Assembly: GCA_018821715.1 (NCBI GenBank)
Contig: JAHJLN010000405.1
Coordinates: 1-48,576, forward strand
Reading direction: 5' to 3'
From: Pseudomonadota bacterium
GTDB taxonomy: Bacteria > Desulfobacterota > Desulfobacteria > Desulfobacterales > Desulfobacteraceae
DNA: 48,576 bases
Part shown: positions 26,807 to 36,700 of the stretch, piece by piece
Numbering within the stretch: position 1 is the first letter of the stretch
Layout: each line of letters opens with the position of its first letter
Notes under the pieces: generated by a model
Told to the model about the DNA's origin: nothing
Database searches by the model: none
What the model saw: only the letters and a program-made list of their open reading frames with translations
Made by a program: the position numbers and the translations under genes

Positions 26807-27538
26807 TTAACGCATTTCCTTATCCTGCTCATTTAAGGTTTTTTGAAAACTATAATTAACAAATTGCAAGTAGGTCTCTAACGGCAGAAGCTCTCGACTG
26901 ACAATCGTGAGAGTCTCTGGGGACATCCTGCCATCTTCCACAAGCTGTCTGCCTGCCTCTTTTGCCGACGTCAGGATGTCATCCAACGGCATTCCCATCT
27001 CCGCCATCCCCTTTAATGCGGGAATGTGCGGTCTCAGCAGTGCCCCTGCAAACTGGCTGCCCATATTCCTGCTCATGGCTTTTAATTGCACAAGCATGGG
27101 ATTAAAATTATCCATCTCCCAAAAGCCGCAGCTGGAAACCAGTACAAGTTTGTCGCACTTGACCCCTTCTCGTTTCGGATGAAAGCAATGACCATCGCGC
27201 AGCTCGAGAAACGGCTGGGCTAACGGAGTGATGCGGTCAAGAAGATTCTTCATCGGACCTGTGATCCCATCCACGTAAACCGGGGTGGCGAGCACCAGGA
27301 TATCAGCCTTTGCCAGCTTTGGGAGAAGCATCTGCATGTCATCCTTCTGGAAACATTTGCCTTGTTTCTTAATCCAGCAGTTGAATTCCCCATGACAAGG
27401 ATTTATCTTAAGTTTTTTTGTGTAAAAGAGTTCGATTTTTGCACCCGCTTCTTTCATCCCCTCAAGATAAGGCTCAAGCACCATAGCAGTGTTGCCTTTT
27501 TCCATACGGGGACTGCTGTTGATTGCTACCACATCCAT
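26807..27538 (-). CDS. Flavodoxin-like NAD(P)H-dependent FMN reductase
   Basis: About 243 aa, NADPH-dependent FMN reductase/flavodoxin_2 fold. FMN-phosphate loop: INSSPRMEKGNTAM at the N-terminus. A cysteine-containing segment follows (CHGEFNCWIKKQGKCFQKDD), related to iron-sulfur flavoproteins but with wider spacing than their compact 4Fe-4S motif. The second flavin loop is ATPVYVDGITGPMKNLLDR. It could reduce quinones, disulfides, enones or nitro groups. Start chosen at ATG 27538, which has AAGGAG 8 nt upstream; the longer frame from 27601 has no site. Its place between an amidase and lutA in the cluster suggests a tailoring or electron-transfer role, which is inference. Confidence 0.8.
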   Translation of the reverse strand: MDVVAINSSPRMEKGNTAMVLEPYLEGMKEAGAKIELFYTKKLKINPCHGEFNCWIKKQGKCFQKDDMQMLLPKLAKADILVLATPVYVDGITGPMKNLLDRITPLAQPFLELRDGHCFHPKREGVKCDKLVLVSSCGFWEMDNFNPMLVQLKAMSRNMGSQFAGALLRPHIPALKGMAEMGMPLDDILTSAKEAGRQLVEDGRMSPETLTIVSRELLPLETYLQFVNYSFQKTLNEQDKEMR

Positions 27539-27634
27539 CTCTTCAACTCCTTGATATATGTATAAGATTTTTAAATAATGCTCAGTTTTGTTTTGATGCA
27601 TGGGTGTTGCTATTTAACGATGCCAAGGAAATTA

Positions 27635-29119
27635 TTAAAGCGAATCAACCGGCGGCCGGCGAAACCCGTCGATAATTTTATTTAATTCTTCGGCAATATC
27701 GAGCAATTTCATATCCTGCCATTTTTTGGCCACTATTTGAACGCCAACCGGCAGCCCTTTGCCGGTAACCCCCACAGGAACGACCACAACAGGGTTGCCG
27801 GTCAGATTGAACAATATGGTAAAATGACCCATGGTTTTCCAATAGTTGACTTTGTTCCCATCAACCGTCAACGGGTCATATATGGGGATTATTCCATGGA
27901 ATTTATTTGTGGAATGATGCTTGAATGCCGTCATTGGGCTTATGGGACAGATCAAGACGTCATGCTTTGATAATAATATTTCAAGTTTTGTTGCAAGACA
28001 TTCCTTTTCAGACAGAATGCGTATATATTTTTTATAGGTTATCGGATAGGCAAGATTTTCCATACCGATTTTTTTCCTCTTTCTTTTGCCCAACAGGTAA
28101 AACCGAACTCGTTGCAACGGTTTTAAATTTGTACCGAATTCCATATCCATTATTTTTTCATATAATTGCCTGACAGATTCAAAATCAATATGATGAAAAT
28201 TTTCATATTTTACATGAATTCCCTCTTTTTCGACTTTCTCAATAGCCCTTCTTGTCAAATGTTTCACTTCAGGATCAATGGGCATTTGTCCAAAATCATC
28301 TATAAAGGCAATGGAAATATCACTGCGTTTTTTTCCCCCAACCTTATTTCCTGAAAATTGAGATGTCGCTAAAGGGTTATTCCCAAGGCCTGCCATGACA
28401 GAAAGTCCCAATCTTAAATCTCCCACCGATCTGGCCAGAGGGCCGTAGGAAAGCATATGCCGAATTTTATTGATGCCACTGTCCGGCCAGTTGGGAAATG
28501 CACCTTCTCCCGGAATTGAGTTCTCAGTGGCTTTCATTCCGAAAATACCGCAAAATCCTGCCGGAAGCCGGATGGATCCGCCCAAATCGCTGGCCAAATC
28601 AAGGGGAGACATTCCGGCAGCCACTGCGGCAGCGCCACCCCCGCTGCTTCCCCCGGATGTATACGCGATATTCCATGGGTTGTTTGTTACTCCTGAAATC
28701 GGGCTTCGGGTCTGATAATCCATTGCCATGGGAGGCAGATTTGTTTTTCCCAGTATTATGGCTCCGGCATCCAGCCACCTTGATACGGCAACGGCATTAT
28801 CGTCAGGTATATACTTGTAATACTGGGGCAAACTTGCGGTTGTCCTGATATTCTTAGTGGCAAATTGATCTTTGATTGTCACAGGGACGCCGTGCATCAC
28901 TCCCCAAATCTCACCTCTGGCTAAAGCCTCGTCAGCCTGTTTGGCGCGATGAACCGCCCCTTTGGCATCAATAGTTACAAAGGCATTCAAGGCTTTATTA
29001 TGGATCTTGATGTGATTCAAGAATGCCATGACAACCTCAAGGCATGAAATCTTTCCTGATTTGATAAGTTCTGCTAATTCTACTGCTGAAAGATGGACAA
29101 TTTCAGTGGTTGCAGTCAT
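27635..29119 (-). CDS. Amidase signature family hydrolase
   Basis: A 494-aa amidase with the complete Ser-cisSer-Lys triad region: catalytic Lys in PVTIKDQF, the Gly-Ser-Ser-Gly-Gly block in SGGSSGGGAAA and nucleophile Ser in DLGGSIRLPA. No signal peptide, so probably cytoplasmic. The family cleaves carboxamides and some cyclic or acyl amides (for example 6-aminohexanoate cyclic dimer hydrolase, fatty-acid amide hydrolase). In a PKS-NRPS cluster it could open or trim an amide, convert a terminal amide to acid, or give resistance. It is not GatA of the tRNA amidotransferase, because no GatB/C neighbours are present. GAAGGA lies unusually close to the ATG. Confidence 0.88.
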   Translation of the reverse strand: MTATTEIVHLSAVELAELIKSGKISCLEVVMAFLNHIKIHNKALNAFVTIDAKGAVHRAKQADEALARGEIWGVMHGVPVTIKDQFATKNIRTTASLPQYYKYIPDDNAVAVSRWLDAGAIILGKTNLPPMAMDYQTRSPISGVTNNPWNIAYTSGGSSGGGAAAVAAGMSPLDLASDLGGSIRLPAGFCGIFGMKATENSIPGEGAFPNWPDSGINKIRHMLSYGPLARSVGDLRLGLSVMAGLGNNPLATSQFSGNKVGGKKRSDISIAFIDDFGQMPIDPEVKHLTRRAIEKVEKEGIHVKYENFHHIDFESVRQLYEKIMDMEFGTNLKPLQRVRFYLLGKRKRKKIGMENLAYPITYKKYIRILSEKECLATKLEILLSKHDVLICPISPMTAFKHHSTNKFHGIIPIYDPLTVDGNKVNYWKTMGHFTILFNLTGNPVVVVPVGVTGKGLPVGVQIVAKKWQDMKLLDIAEELNKIIDGFRRPPVDSL

Positions 29120-29144
29120 TCCTTCTCATCTTTATTTTTATGGC

Positions 29145-30236
29145 CTAATTGTCGCAGGTTGTTGTCTCCGGATAAAGAACCCTTTTCATGACGGTTTCAT
29201 CATCCATATTGCTTACAAAAGACGTATTGCTAAAGGCATGCTTGATTATTTTTTGATTTTTTTCCCTTGAATAATCTGAAAACTTGTCTGTTATATTTCC
29301 TGATAGATCTGTTTCAAGGTTTATCACTTTTACCGGGCCATTGCACGACAGGTCAAAATCCAGCAAATCTACAAATTTGATTTTTCGATTTGGGGTTGAA
29401 TGTATTATAAAATGAACTCTAAGCTTTTGTAGATCATAAACAATGCTCCATTGGGTGGACACCTGTGACACATTTTTTAAAATATCAAAGGCATAATCTG
29501 CCATCGGTTTTTCAGGCTGTGACTGATACTGTTTCAGCATACTGGCAGCTATCACGAATCGGTCCAGAGAGATGCCGGTATGATGAATCGAAAGGGTTCC
29601 GCCAAATCCCTTATGCCGATTCAGATATCTTATGGAATCCTTATATGTATTGTTGGCCAGCACTTTTACAGGCATTGAATCTTTTGTATGATAAACCATT
29701 TTGCCATCGATCCATTCAATACTCACACAGTTTCCGGATTTGTCGGCCACTAGAAAGTGTACCGGGGTTTCTTTGTGCAGTATTCTAATCTTGGAATTGG
29801 TTTCAATGACTTGGTTCACACTGCTGCAATTATCAAGCTGAAATTGAATCCACTGCAATTCAGTAATGGGATTTCGTGCATCAGGTTTCGAATACTGTGT
29901 TTCATACAGCATCATTACCTCTATGGTCAAGCCAGCCTCATTTATCCCTCCGGATGGAAGCTCCCTGCCGTATTGGTTAAACGTCAGGCTGCCATATTTT
30001 GATGTCCAGCTTGGATATGCCACTGGATCTTTTCTTCTGCCTTTTAATGCAGTTTTCGTAATTCCCCGCTGATTAATGATGGCCAGACCGGAACCAAGGT
30101 GCCAGTCATAATTTTTACCAAAAAATTGCCGACCGTCATGTTCAAGTAAAAAGGTAGTACACGCCTGACCGGTACACGGTATGATTAGGACAATCAACAT
30201 CGAAAAAACCAGGCATTTTTGGATTTTCTGTATCAT
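29145..30236 (-). CDS. Secreted linear-amide hydrolase, penicillin V acylase/choloylglycine hydrolase family (copy 2)
   Basis: Ntn hydrolase of 363 aa when started at ATG 30236, which has AAAGGAG about 8 nt upstream; a longer frame to 30311 lacks a site and would bury the signal peptide. The signal peptide ends in TGQA, followed by Cys26 (CTTFLL). Asp in GKNYDWH, Asn in GGINEAGL, Asn-Asn in LANNTYKDS and Arg in DRFVIAASM match the family active site. Copy 1 (21791-22882) is a clear paralogue with identical length and C-terminus; the two flank the amidase-Lut-thioesterase block. Two copies kept in one operon suggest either different substrates or dosage; their divergence throughout argues against a very recent duplication. 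Confidence 0.85.
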   Translation of the reverse strand: MIQKIQKCLVFSMLIVLIIPCTGQACTTFLLEHDGRQFFGKNYDWHLGSGLAIINQRGITKTALKGRRKDPVAYPSWTSKYGSLTFNQYGRELPSGGINEAGLTIEVMMLYETQYSKPDARNPITELQWIQFQLDNCSSVNQVIETNSKIRILHKETPVHFLVADKSGNCVSIEWIDGKMVYHTKDSMPVKVLANNTYKDSIRYLNRHKGFGGTLSIHHTGISLDRFVIAASMLKQYQSQPEKPMADYAFDILKNVSQVSTQWSIVYDLQKLRVHFIIHSTPNRKIKFVDLLDFDLSCNGPVKVINLETDLSGNITDKFSDYSREKNQKIIKHAFSNTSFVSNMDDETVMKRVLYPETTTCDN

Positions 30237-30329
30237 TGTTTTATCTCCTTTATATTCATTCAATCCACAAGCAAAAAGAAAGACAATAATGTCTTCACCC
30301 ATGGCATTCATTGTTTGACTGTTTTTAAA

Positions 30330-31430
30330 TTAGTGCAAGCTGTTCAAAATACGAATTCCTTCTTTAAGTTGTGTGTCTTCAACACCAAAGGATACCCTGA
30401 AATGGCTTGCTTTTCTAGAAAACAATCGTCCTGGAAAGATAATCAGGCCGTTTTTGCGGGCATGCTCCACAAACTGGATATCATTGTATCCCTTCGGCAC
30501 TTTTGGAAATATATAAAAAGCACCTTGTGGTTTTTTACAATCATATTTATCCTTTATTCCATTATAAATCATATCTCGTTTATATTTATACTGACTTATT
30601 TCCTGGGACATATCACATTGAATCGCCTGGACACCGCCATATTGGAGCGGTGAAGGCGCGCACACATGGGTAACCATTTGAAGGGCTTTCATGGGTTCAA
30701 TATACGCCTTGGGTCCCATCACATAGCCCAGACGCCAGCCTGCCATGGCCCATGTTTTTGATAATCCGCTGACAAGAATCGTATTCGGGTAGTATGTTAA
30801 CGGGCTTATGTGGGGCATATCGTAAACAAAATCAGAATAAATCTCATCAGAAATGATAATCACATCATTTTTTTTACAAATTTCGCAGACCTGTTTCAAT
30901 TCTTCTTCCGAAAAGACAGAACCGGTCGGATTACCCGGAGAATTCAGAATAATGGCCTTGGTTTTATGTGTGATTTTCTGTTCAAGGGCTTGTATATTAA
31001 TCTGGAAATCCGGATATAAATTGTAATAGGTGATTTTGGCTTCGCAGATATTTGCCAAATGATGATACCCGACAAAATAGGGTTCTGGAAGAAGAATTTC
31101 TTCATTCCTGTCAATCAATAATAAAAAACACAACAGCAATCCACCGGTTGCACCGCTGGTGATAAGGGATGTCTGACCTTTGATGCCGAATTTTTCATAA
31201 AGGTATTTGGTCACGCTATGATTCAACGCTTCAATCCCCTTGACATCGGAATAGCTGTTAAAGTCATTGAAAATCGCCTGTGCAGCAGCGGTTTTTGCCT
31301 CTTGGGGGACCGGATAGTGGACCTGGCCGAAACTTAGATCCACTAAGTTCTCCATTTCGGATACCGGCGTCGGAAACGGCATACTGCCTGCGGCAAGCAG
31401 TTTCATGATTCTATTGGCATACTTATACAT
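30330..31430 (-). CDS. PLP-dependent aminotransferase, class I/II
   Basis: About 366 aa of fold-type I aminotransferase. Motifs: SFGQVHYPVP substrate loop, TSGATGGLLLCF, NSPGNPTGSVFS (Asn contacting PLP), ISDEIYSDFVY (Asp-x-x-Tyr) and the PLP Lys in SGLSKTWAMAGWRLGY. It probably makes an amino-acid precursor for the NRPS or transaminates a keto intermediate; the exact substrate cannot be read. Start: ATG 31430 has AAGG 5 nt upstream and lies 17 nt after the ACP stop; the longer frame from ATG 31469 overlaps the ACP gene by 22 bp and has only a weak site. Same operon as the PKS. Confidence 0.88.
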   Translation of the reverse strand: MYKYANRIMKLLAAGSMPFPTPVSEMENLVDLSFGQVHYPVPQEAKTAAAQAIFNDFNSYSDVKGIEALNHSVTKYLYEKFGIKGQTSLITSGATGGLLLCFLLLIDRNEEILLPEPYFVGYHHLANICEAKITYYNLYPDFQINIQALEQKITHKTKAIILNSPGNPTGSVFSEEELKQVCEICKKNDVIIISDEIYSDFVYDMPHISPLTYYPNTILVSGLSKTWAMAGWRLGYVMGPKAYIEPMKALQMVTHVCAPSPLQYGGVQAIQCDMSQEISQYKYKRDMIYNGIKDKYDCKKPQGAFYIFPKVPKGYNDIQFVEHARKNGLIIFPGRLFSRKASHFRVSFGVEDTQLKEGIRILNSLH

Positions 31431-31447
31431 ATCAACCTTGATTAAAG

Positions 31448-31837
31448 TTATATTTTTATGTCTGTCCATTCCATGGTGGACGGGTTGTCCAGTTTAAAGT
31501 CATCCATTGGAATCCCATGGGCTATATTTTTGTATACGGTTTCAAGTCTGTCTTTATTGTTTTTGTATAAATATGTTGTAAACTTGTCTAAAGTTGAATA
31601 CTTAAAAAAGACAGGCAAATCTATTTTTATGCCGAATCGTTCATAAATATTATTGGCAAACTGAGCAATGGTAATAGAGTTGAAGCCAACTTTCCCAAGG
31701 CTTTTCTTTGGGTCAATAAATTCGTCTTCCACATTTAACACCTCACCTGCAAAGCTCAGCAGGTCGGCTTTTAGATAGTTTATGACTTCCTTGGCGTTAA
31801 ATGATTTGTCAGTGGTACTTCCCATAGTTAAGTTCAT
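31448..31837 (-). CDS. Discrete acyl carrier protein with C-terminal tail
   Basis: About 129 aa. The carrier core (about 20-95) has the phosphopantetheine Ser54 in KVGFNSITI and the helix-III block PVFFKYSTLDKF, similar to the integrated ACP downstream of the first KR of the PKS (EYGFDSFAL). Roughly 35 residues follow the core (to the end MEWTDIKI, mixed acidic/hydrophobic), unusual for a free ACP and possibly a docking peptide. The PKS ends with a KS lacking its own ACP, so this protein probably completes that split module. Start at ATG 31837 (AAGGAAAA upstream) is preferred to the in-frame start at 31870. Confidence 0.88.
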   Translation of the reverse strand: MNLTMGSTTDKSFNAKEVINYLKADLLSFAGEVLNVEDEFIDPKKSLGKVGFNSITIAQFANNIYERFGIKIDLPVFFKYSTLDKFTTYLYKNNKDRLETVYKNIAHGIPMDDFKLDNPSTMEWTDIKI

Positions 31838-31916
31838 TGTTGTTTTCCTTTTTTTACCGGTGATAATCAAATAGCGCTGATCATTATAAAGCGCATACTA
31901 TTGTTTTTTTTGATTT

Positions 31917-33707
31917 TTAAAGCAAAGCCGGCGTGGGGTGTTCAACCCGTTGCTTTTTACGGTTTTGAATAGTTTGATATTCAGTCCCATTAAAGGGATA
32001 TGTGGGCAGGGGTCGTTTTTGACAGGGCCTGTTTTTATATAAGAGATCCCAGTTAATATCGGTTCCCTGGACCCAGAGTTGTGCAAGTTCTTTTATTTTT
32101 TTGCCCAGTAGAAGATGATTCACCCTTTCAGGATTATTTTTTCCTTGTCCTATAGAATCATTCCTTTTATCCTTATAAAAAATGTAATTTGCACCCGAGT
32201 TGTGCTGACCCGACAAAAATTGCGACAGCCGTGCGGCCAGCTCGTCTTTTGTTCCAGCGATAACACAAAGCCTGATGGGCATCTGTTCCCGGCCATGGCA
32301 AAGGGTATAGGCAATATCGTCCATGGCCCAATTTTTTTTCAATGCCGTTTGATTTTTTAAAAAAGCAATCAATTGCAGGGTCTGCTCAAATAGTTTGTCT
32401 TCTGTTTTGGCCGATAGAATAATAAGTTCATCATCTTGTTCCCCTGTCTCCTGTAGGTCTTCCTTATATTCTTCAACAATCAAGTGGGCATTTGTGCCAT
32501 TATACCCAAATGCACTTATTGCAGCCCTTCTTAATTGGTTTTCCGTCGGCTCCCAGTTGATCAAGTCTGTATTCACATAAAAAGGGGTTTTTTCAAAATT
32601 TATGTATTCATTTTCCTGCTGAAAATTGATCACCGGTGGTATCTGTTTGTGCTGCATTGACTTTATAACTTTGATCAGGCTGATAATCCCTGCAGCAGCC
32701 ACCGCATGTCCCATATTGTTTTTGACAGACCCGATGGCGCAAAACTGTTTTTCATTTGTATATGCTTCAAACACTTCTGTCAGTGCTTCCACCTCTATTG
32801 AATCTCCCAGCTTTGTACCGGTTGCATGGGCTTCTACATAGGAAATTGTCCTTGGATCTATATCATGGGTTTGATATATTTGAGTTTCCAATTCCTTTTG
32901 CGATTCCGAGTTTGGGGCACTCAACCAAATGGTTTTACCATGCTGATTCATCCCGCTGCCTTTTATGACACCGTAAATATGATCTTTGTCCTTCAAGGCA
33001 CTTGATAACTTTTTTAAAATCACAAAACCCGCTCCCTCAGACGGGACATACCCATCAGCCCGGTTATCAAATGCACAGCATTTTCCTTGATGCGACAGCA
33101 TGCCGGCCTGACATAATTTAATGTAATACTGGTGATATAATGACAAGGCAATCCCCCCGGCCAGCATCATGTCCGTTTCACCGCTGATAAGGTTCTGAAC
33201 GGCCAGGTGAACTGCCACCAAAGAGGAAGAGCAGGCGGTATCAATGGCAATGGCAGGCCCTTTCAAATTAAGCTGAAAGGCAATTCTGGCAGCCATGATT
33301 GAACTGGAATTAAATACATGGCCGATTGTATCGATATCGCTCATGATACCCAGGTAAATACCGCATTTCATATTATCAAGACTTGACGGTGAATATCCGG
33401 CATCCTCAAATGTTTTCCAGGCCTCTTCCATGACGATATGATGGTGAGGCGTCATTATTTCTGCATCTTCGGGGCTTAAATCAAAAAACGATGCATCAGA
33501 TCGTTGGATATCTTCCAGAAAACCGCCGGTTTTACAATAGCTCTTATCAGGGGATTTGCCGGATGGGTCATAAAAAGAATCCATATGCCATCGATTCTGA
33601 GGCACATCGCCTACCAAATCCCTGCCTGTCTTAAGATTCTCCCAAAATTTATCCACATTGTCGGCACCCGGGAATCTTCCGGAAACCCCAATAATGGCAA
33701 TATCTGT
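31917..33707 (-). other. PKS terminal KS with docking linker (split module)
   Basis: KS4 (about 4954-5365) keeps Cys5112 (DTACSSSL), His5247 (EAHATGT) and His5287 (NNMGHAV) but diverges from the other three: the usual DPQ-R-L block reads MTPHHHIVMEEAW. It is followed only by the linker (PLPTYPFNGTEY) and a short tail; the next ACP is encoded by the downstream gene. Confidence 0.85.
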
Positions 33708-36700
33708 GTCAGCTGGTTCATCAGCATTGGGTTTTGCCGGCTTGATAAACCGAGCCGGTTTCATCCGGTTCGGTTGAGGGGATTCCAACCGTTCTATTTC
33801 TCCTGTTTTATGCGTTTCCATACTGTCTGCGGACTTGTGCATAACCTTGTCAACCATTGCATGGGAATAGTTTTCAACAAGATAGTTTGACACACTTTTA
33901 ATGGTGGAATAATCAAACAACAGTGTCTTTGGTAATTTCCCAAATCGCTTTTCCAGTTTTTCAGTCAAATCCATCATCAAAACCGAATCAATGCCATACC
34001 TTTCAAATGATTTGCCCGCGCTGATTTTTTCCACAGGTGTTTTCGTTTCTTGGGAAACCAATAATTTTATATATGATTCAGTATCTTCTATAAGTGTTTC
34101 TTTTTCCCTGTGGGTTAAGGATAAGGTTTCCAAGGGTATGGGAGGAGTGTCATTATGCCATTTGGCCCCTTTTGCGATCATCTTTCTGATTTTATCCGGA
34201 TATCCTTGTACCACTGTTAACTGATAATCAGGTTGGTTGATGCCGTGAATAAAAGAGTTGATTCCTTCCTGGGTGTTCAAGGGTATCAATCCTAATTCCC
34301 TTTGCATTTTTTCCCGGGTTTTTTCATCCATTGTCATGCCGCCTTCTTCCCACAGAGGCCAATTGATGGAAAGGGTTCTGCCACGCCGCCCGGCTGTTTT
34401 ACAAAGGCGTTCTCTGTTTTCTGCAAATGCATCCATAAACCGGTTGGCAAAAGAATAATCACATTGTCCGATATTGCCCAGTTCAGCAGCAAGAGAAGAA
34501 AACAGCACAAATAAATCAAGGTCTTCATTCCTTGTCGCCCTGTCAAGGTTCATCGTTCCCTGGATTTTGGGCGCCAATACGGACATTATCTCCTTGCGGG
34601 TCTTTTTCAATAAAAATGAATCCCGTATGACGCCGGCGCTGTGAATCACTCCATTTAGCTTACCAAATGCCGTCTTGATTTCCTTTATCAAGTCCAAGGC
34701 ATCTTGATACTGAGAAATATCTTTTCTGGAATATATGACGGTGGCACCCAATGCCTTGAGTTGATCCATTTTATCCTTCATACCGGGTGTCAGTTGAGAT
34801 CTTCCGGTCAACACAAGACAGGCCTTCAGCCGTTGGGCCAGATACCTGGCAAAGATAAACCCCAGATTCCCCATTCCTCCGGTAATCAAATAGACTCCTT
34901 GGTGTTGTAAAGGAAAACTCTCTTTGCTTAAATCATTGCCTGCCTGTTCCTTTAATTTTTTTACCCAACGCTCTCCATTTAAATACCGGACCTCAAAATG
35001 TCCCTTTTGGGCAAATAATTCCTCCAGTAAAATCTTGAGCTCCCAGGATAGATTCCTGTCAGGATTTTGGGTTGCTGCCGCAACAAATTCCACTGTTTTG
35101 TAACAAAATTGTTGATTCTCCAGATGAACTGCTCTTGCAAACCCGCTGATGCCTGTGTGTTCAGGCCTTAACTCCTGTTCACGGTTAAAAGAATAAACCA
35201 ACCGGTATGGTCCTTGAGATTTTTGTTCCATCAAGGCTTTGCTTAGAAAAAACATGGAATATACACTCTTTTCAAGCATTCTGTCTGTGACTGTTGTGTT
35301 TAATGACCATTTATATCCTGACCAACGGTGAATAATCTTTTTAGGCCTGATGTTTTTTTTTTCAAGTAATGATAGCAACTTCCCATAATGTTCCGGTTTT
35401 CCCGGGTTTATTTCATAAATAGTGTCCTTGATCTGTTTAAATGTTTTTCCGGGCTTTACAAGGATTGCCCGGCCCAATGGACTCAGGCCAGTCATCTGTC
35501 TGCACAGGGCCATAAAAAAATCTTTATTGGTATCAAAAATCAACAGGGATTCGGAACCATCAAATAAGTTGGTTTCAAGGGGTAAAGGGGCTTTTTCCCA
35601 ATGGGGCCTGAAATGTAGTTTTTCTATTATGTCCTGTTTTCCCAGGCGATCGTTTGAACGGGATGAAATTATTTCCCTTATTGAAAACCCATTTATTCGT
35701 ACCAGTAAATTTCCAGATTCATCCAACAGCCTGATATTAAATTTTTTTATTCTGTTATTGTCTTTGCCTTCTTCAATTGCAGGAGTAGCGTGGCAATAAA
35801 CCCGCCGGCTCAATGGTGAAATAATATCAACCCCCTCCAGGGCAAAGGGAAGGAACAGGGTATTTGCATCTGAATCTGTTATTAATTCGGAAACGGTCTG
35901 CAGCGCGCCATCAATTAAAACCGGATGCAGAACATATTGATGGAATTCTGTTTCCAGTTCCGGTGGCAACTCAAGCAAGGAGAGAACTTGTGTATCATTG
36001 AAATTGATTTCCTTGACCGTCCTAAAACAAGGACCGTATTGAAAACCTGCCTGGTCAAATCCTTGATAGAAATCTTGACGCTTTCTTTTGTTTTGACACT
36101 GTTTCTTGATTTTCTCAATGTCCTCTATTGGTTCCGTGACCATGGGGGGGGCGATTTCAGCACTTATGATCTTCCCTTGACAATGGATCTCTAGTTCATC
36201 ATTATGTGAAAGGGTTGTCATTTCAAATTCAAGCTCTTTTTGATCAGGATAAAAGCTAATCTCTATATCCCGGGGATGTGCAAGGTGTTTTCCCTTGTCA
36301 AATACAATTGGCTTTAAAAATATGATTTGTTTCAATTTGTGTATGGGTTTTTTAAGAGAGAATTCTCCGGCAGCCCGGGCCATTTCAAGGAAACATGCAC
36401 CAGGGAAAAGTTTTTGGCCAAAGATGACATGATCAGAAACAAAGGGTTCATCTCCAATAACACGGGTAATAAATTTCTGGGTTTCAAGATCTGAAATATT
36501 ACTGTCCACAAGCGGATGAAGACGGTTCACAGGTCTTTGCTTGTCTAAAACACCTGGTTGGGCATTCCCGGGTTCAGGCACCCAGTATCTTTCCCGGTTA
36601 AACTGATAGGTTGGAAGTGACATTCGATTGGGTCTGCCATGATCATACAAGGGTTCCCAATCCACTGATACACCCGACACCCATAACCGGGCCAGTTTGT

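Noticed and set aside
27635..29119. GatA subunit of the Glu-tRNA(Gln) amidotransferase
   Set aside because: Shares the amidase signature, but no gatB/gatC genes are nearby and the sequence fits general amidases; context is a biosynthetic cluster.
21796..30236. Paralogous acylase genes as long DNA repeats or an assembly duplication
   Set aside because: Protein similarity is clear but the DNA differs at many positions over the whole length, so these are old paralogues.
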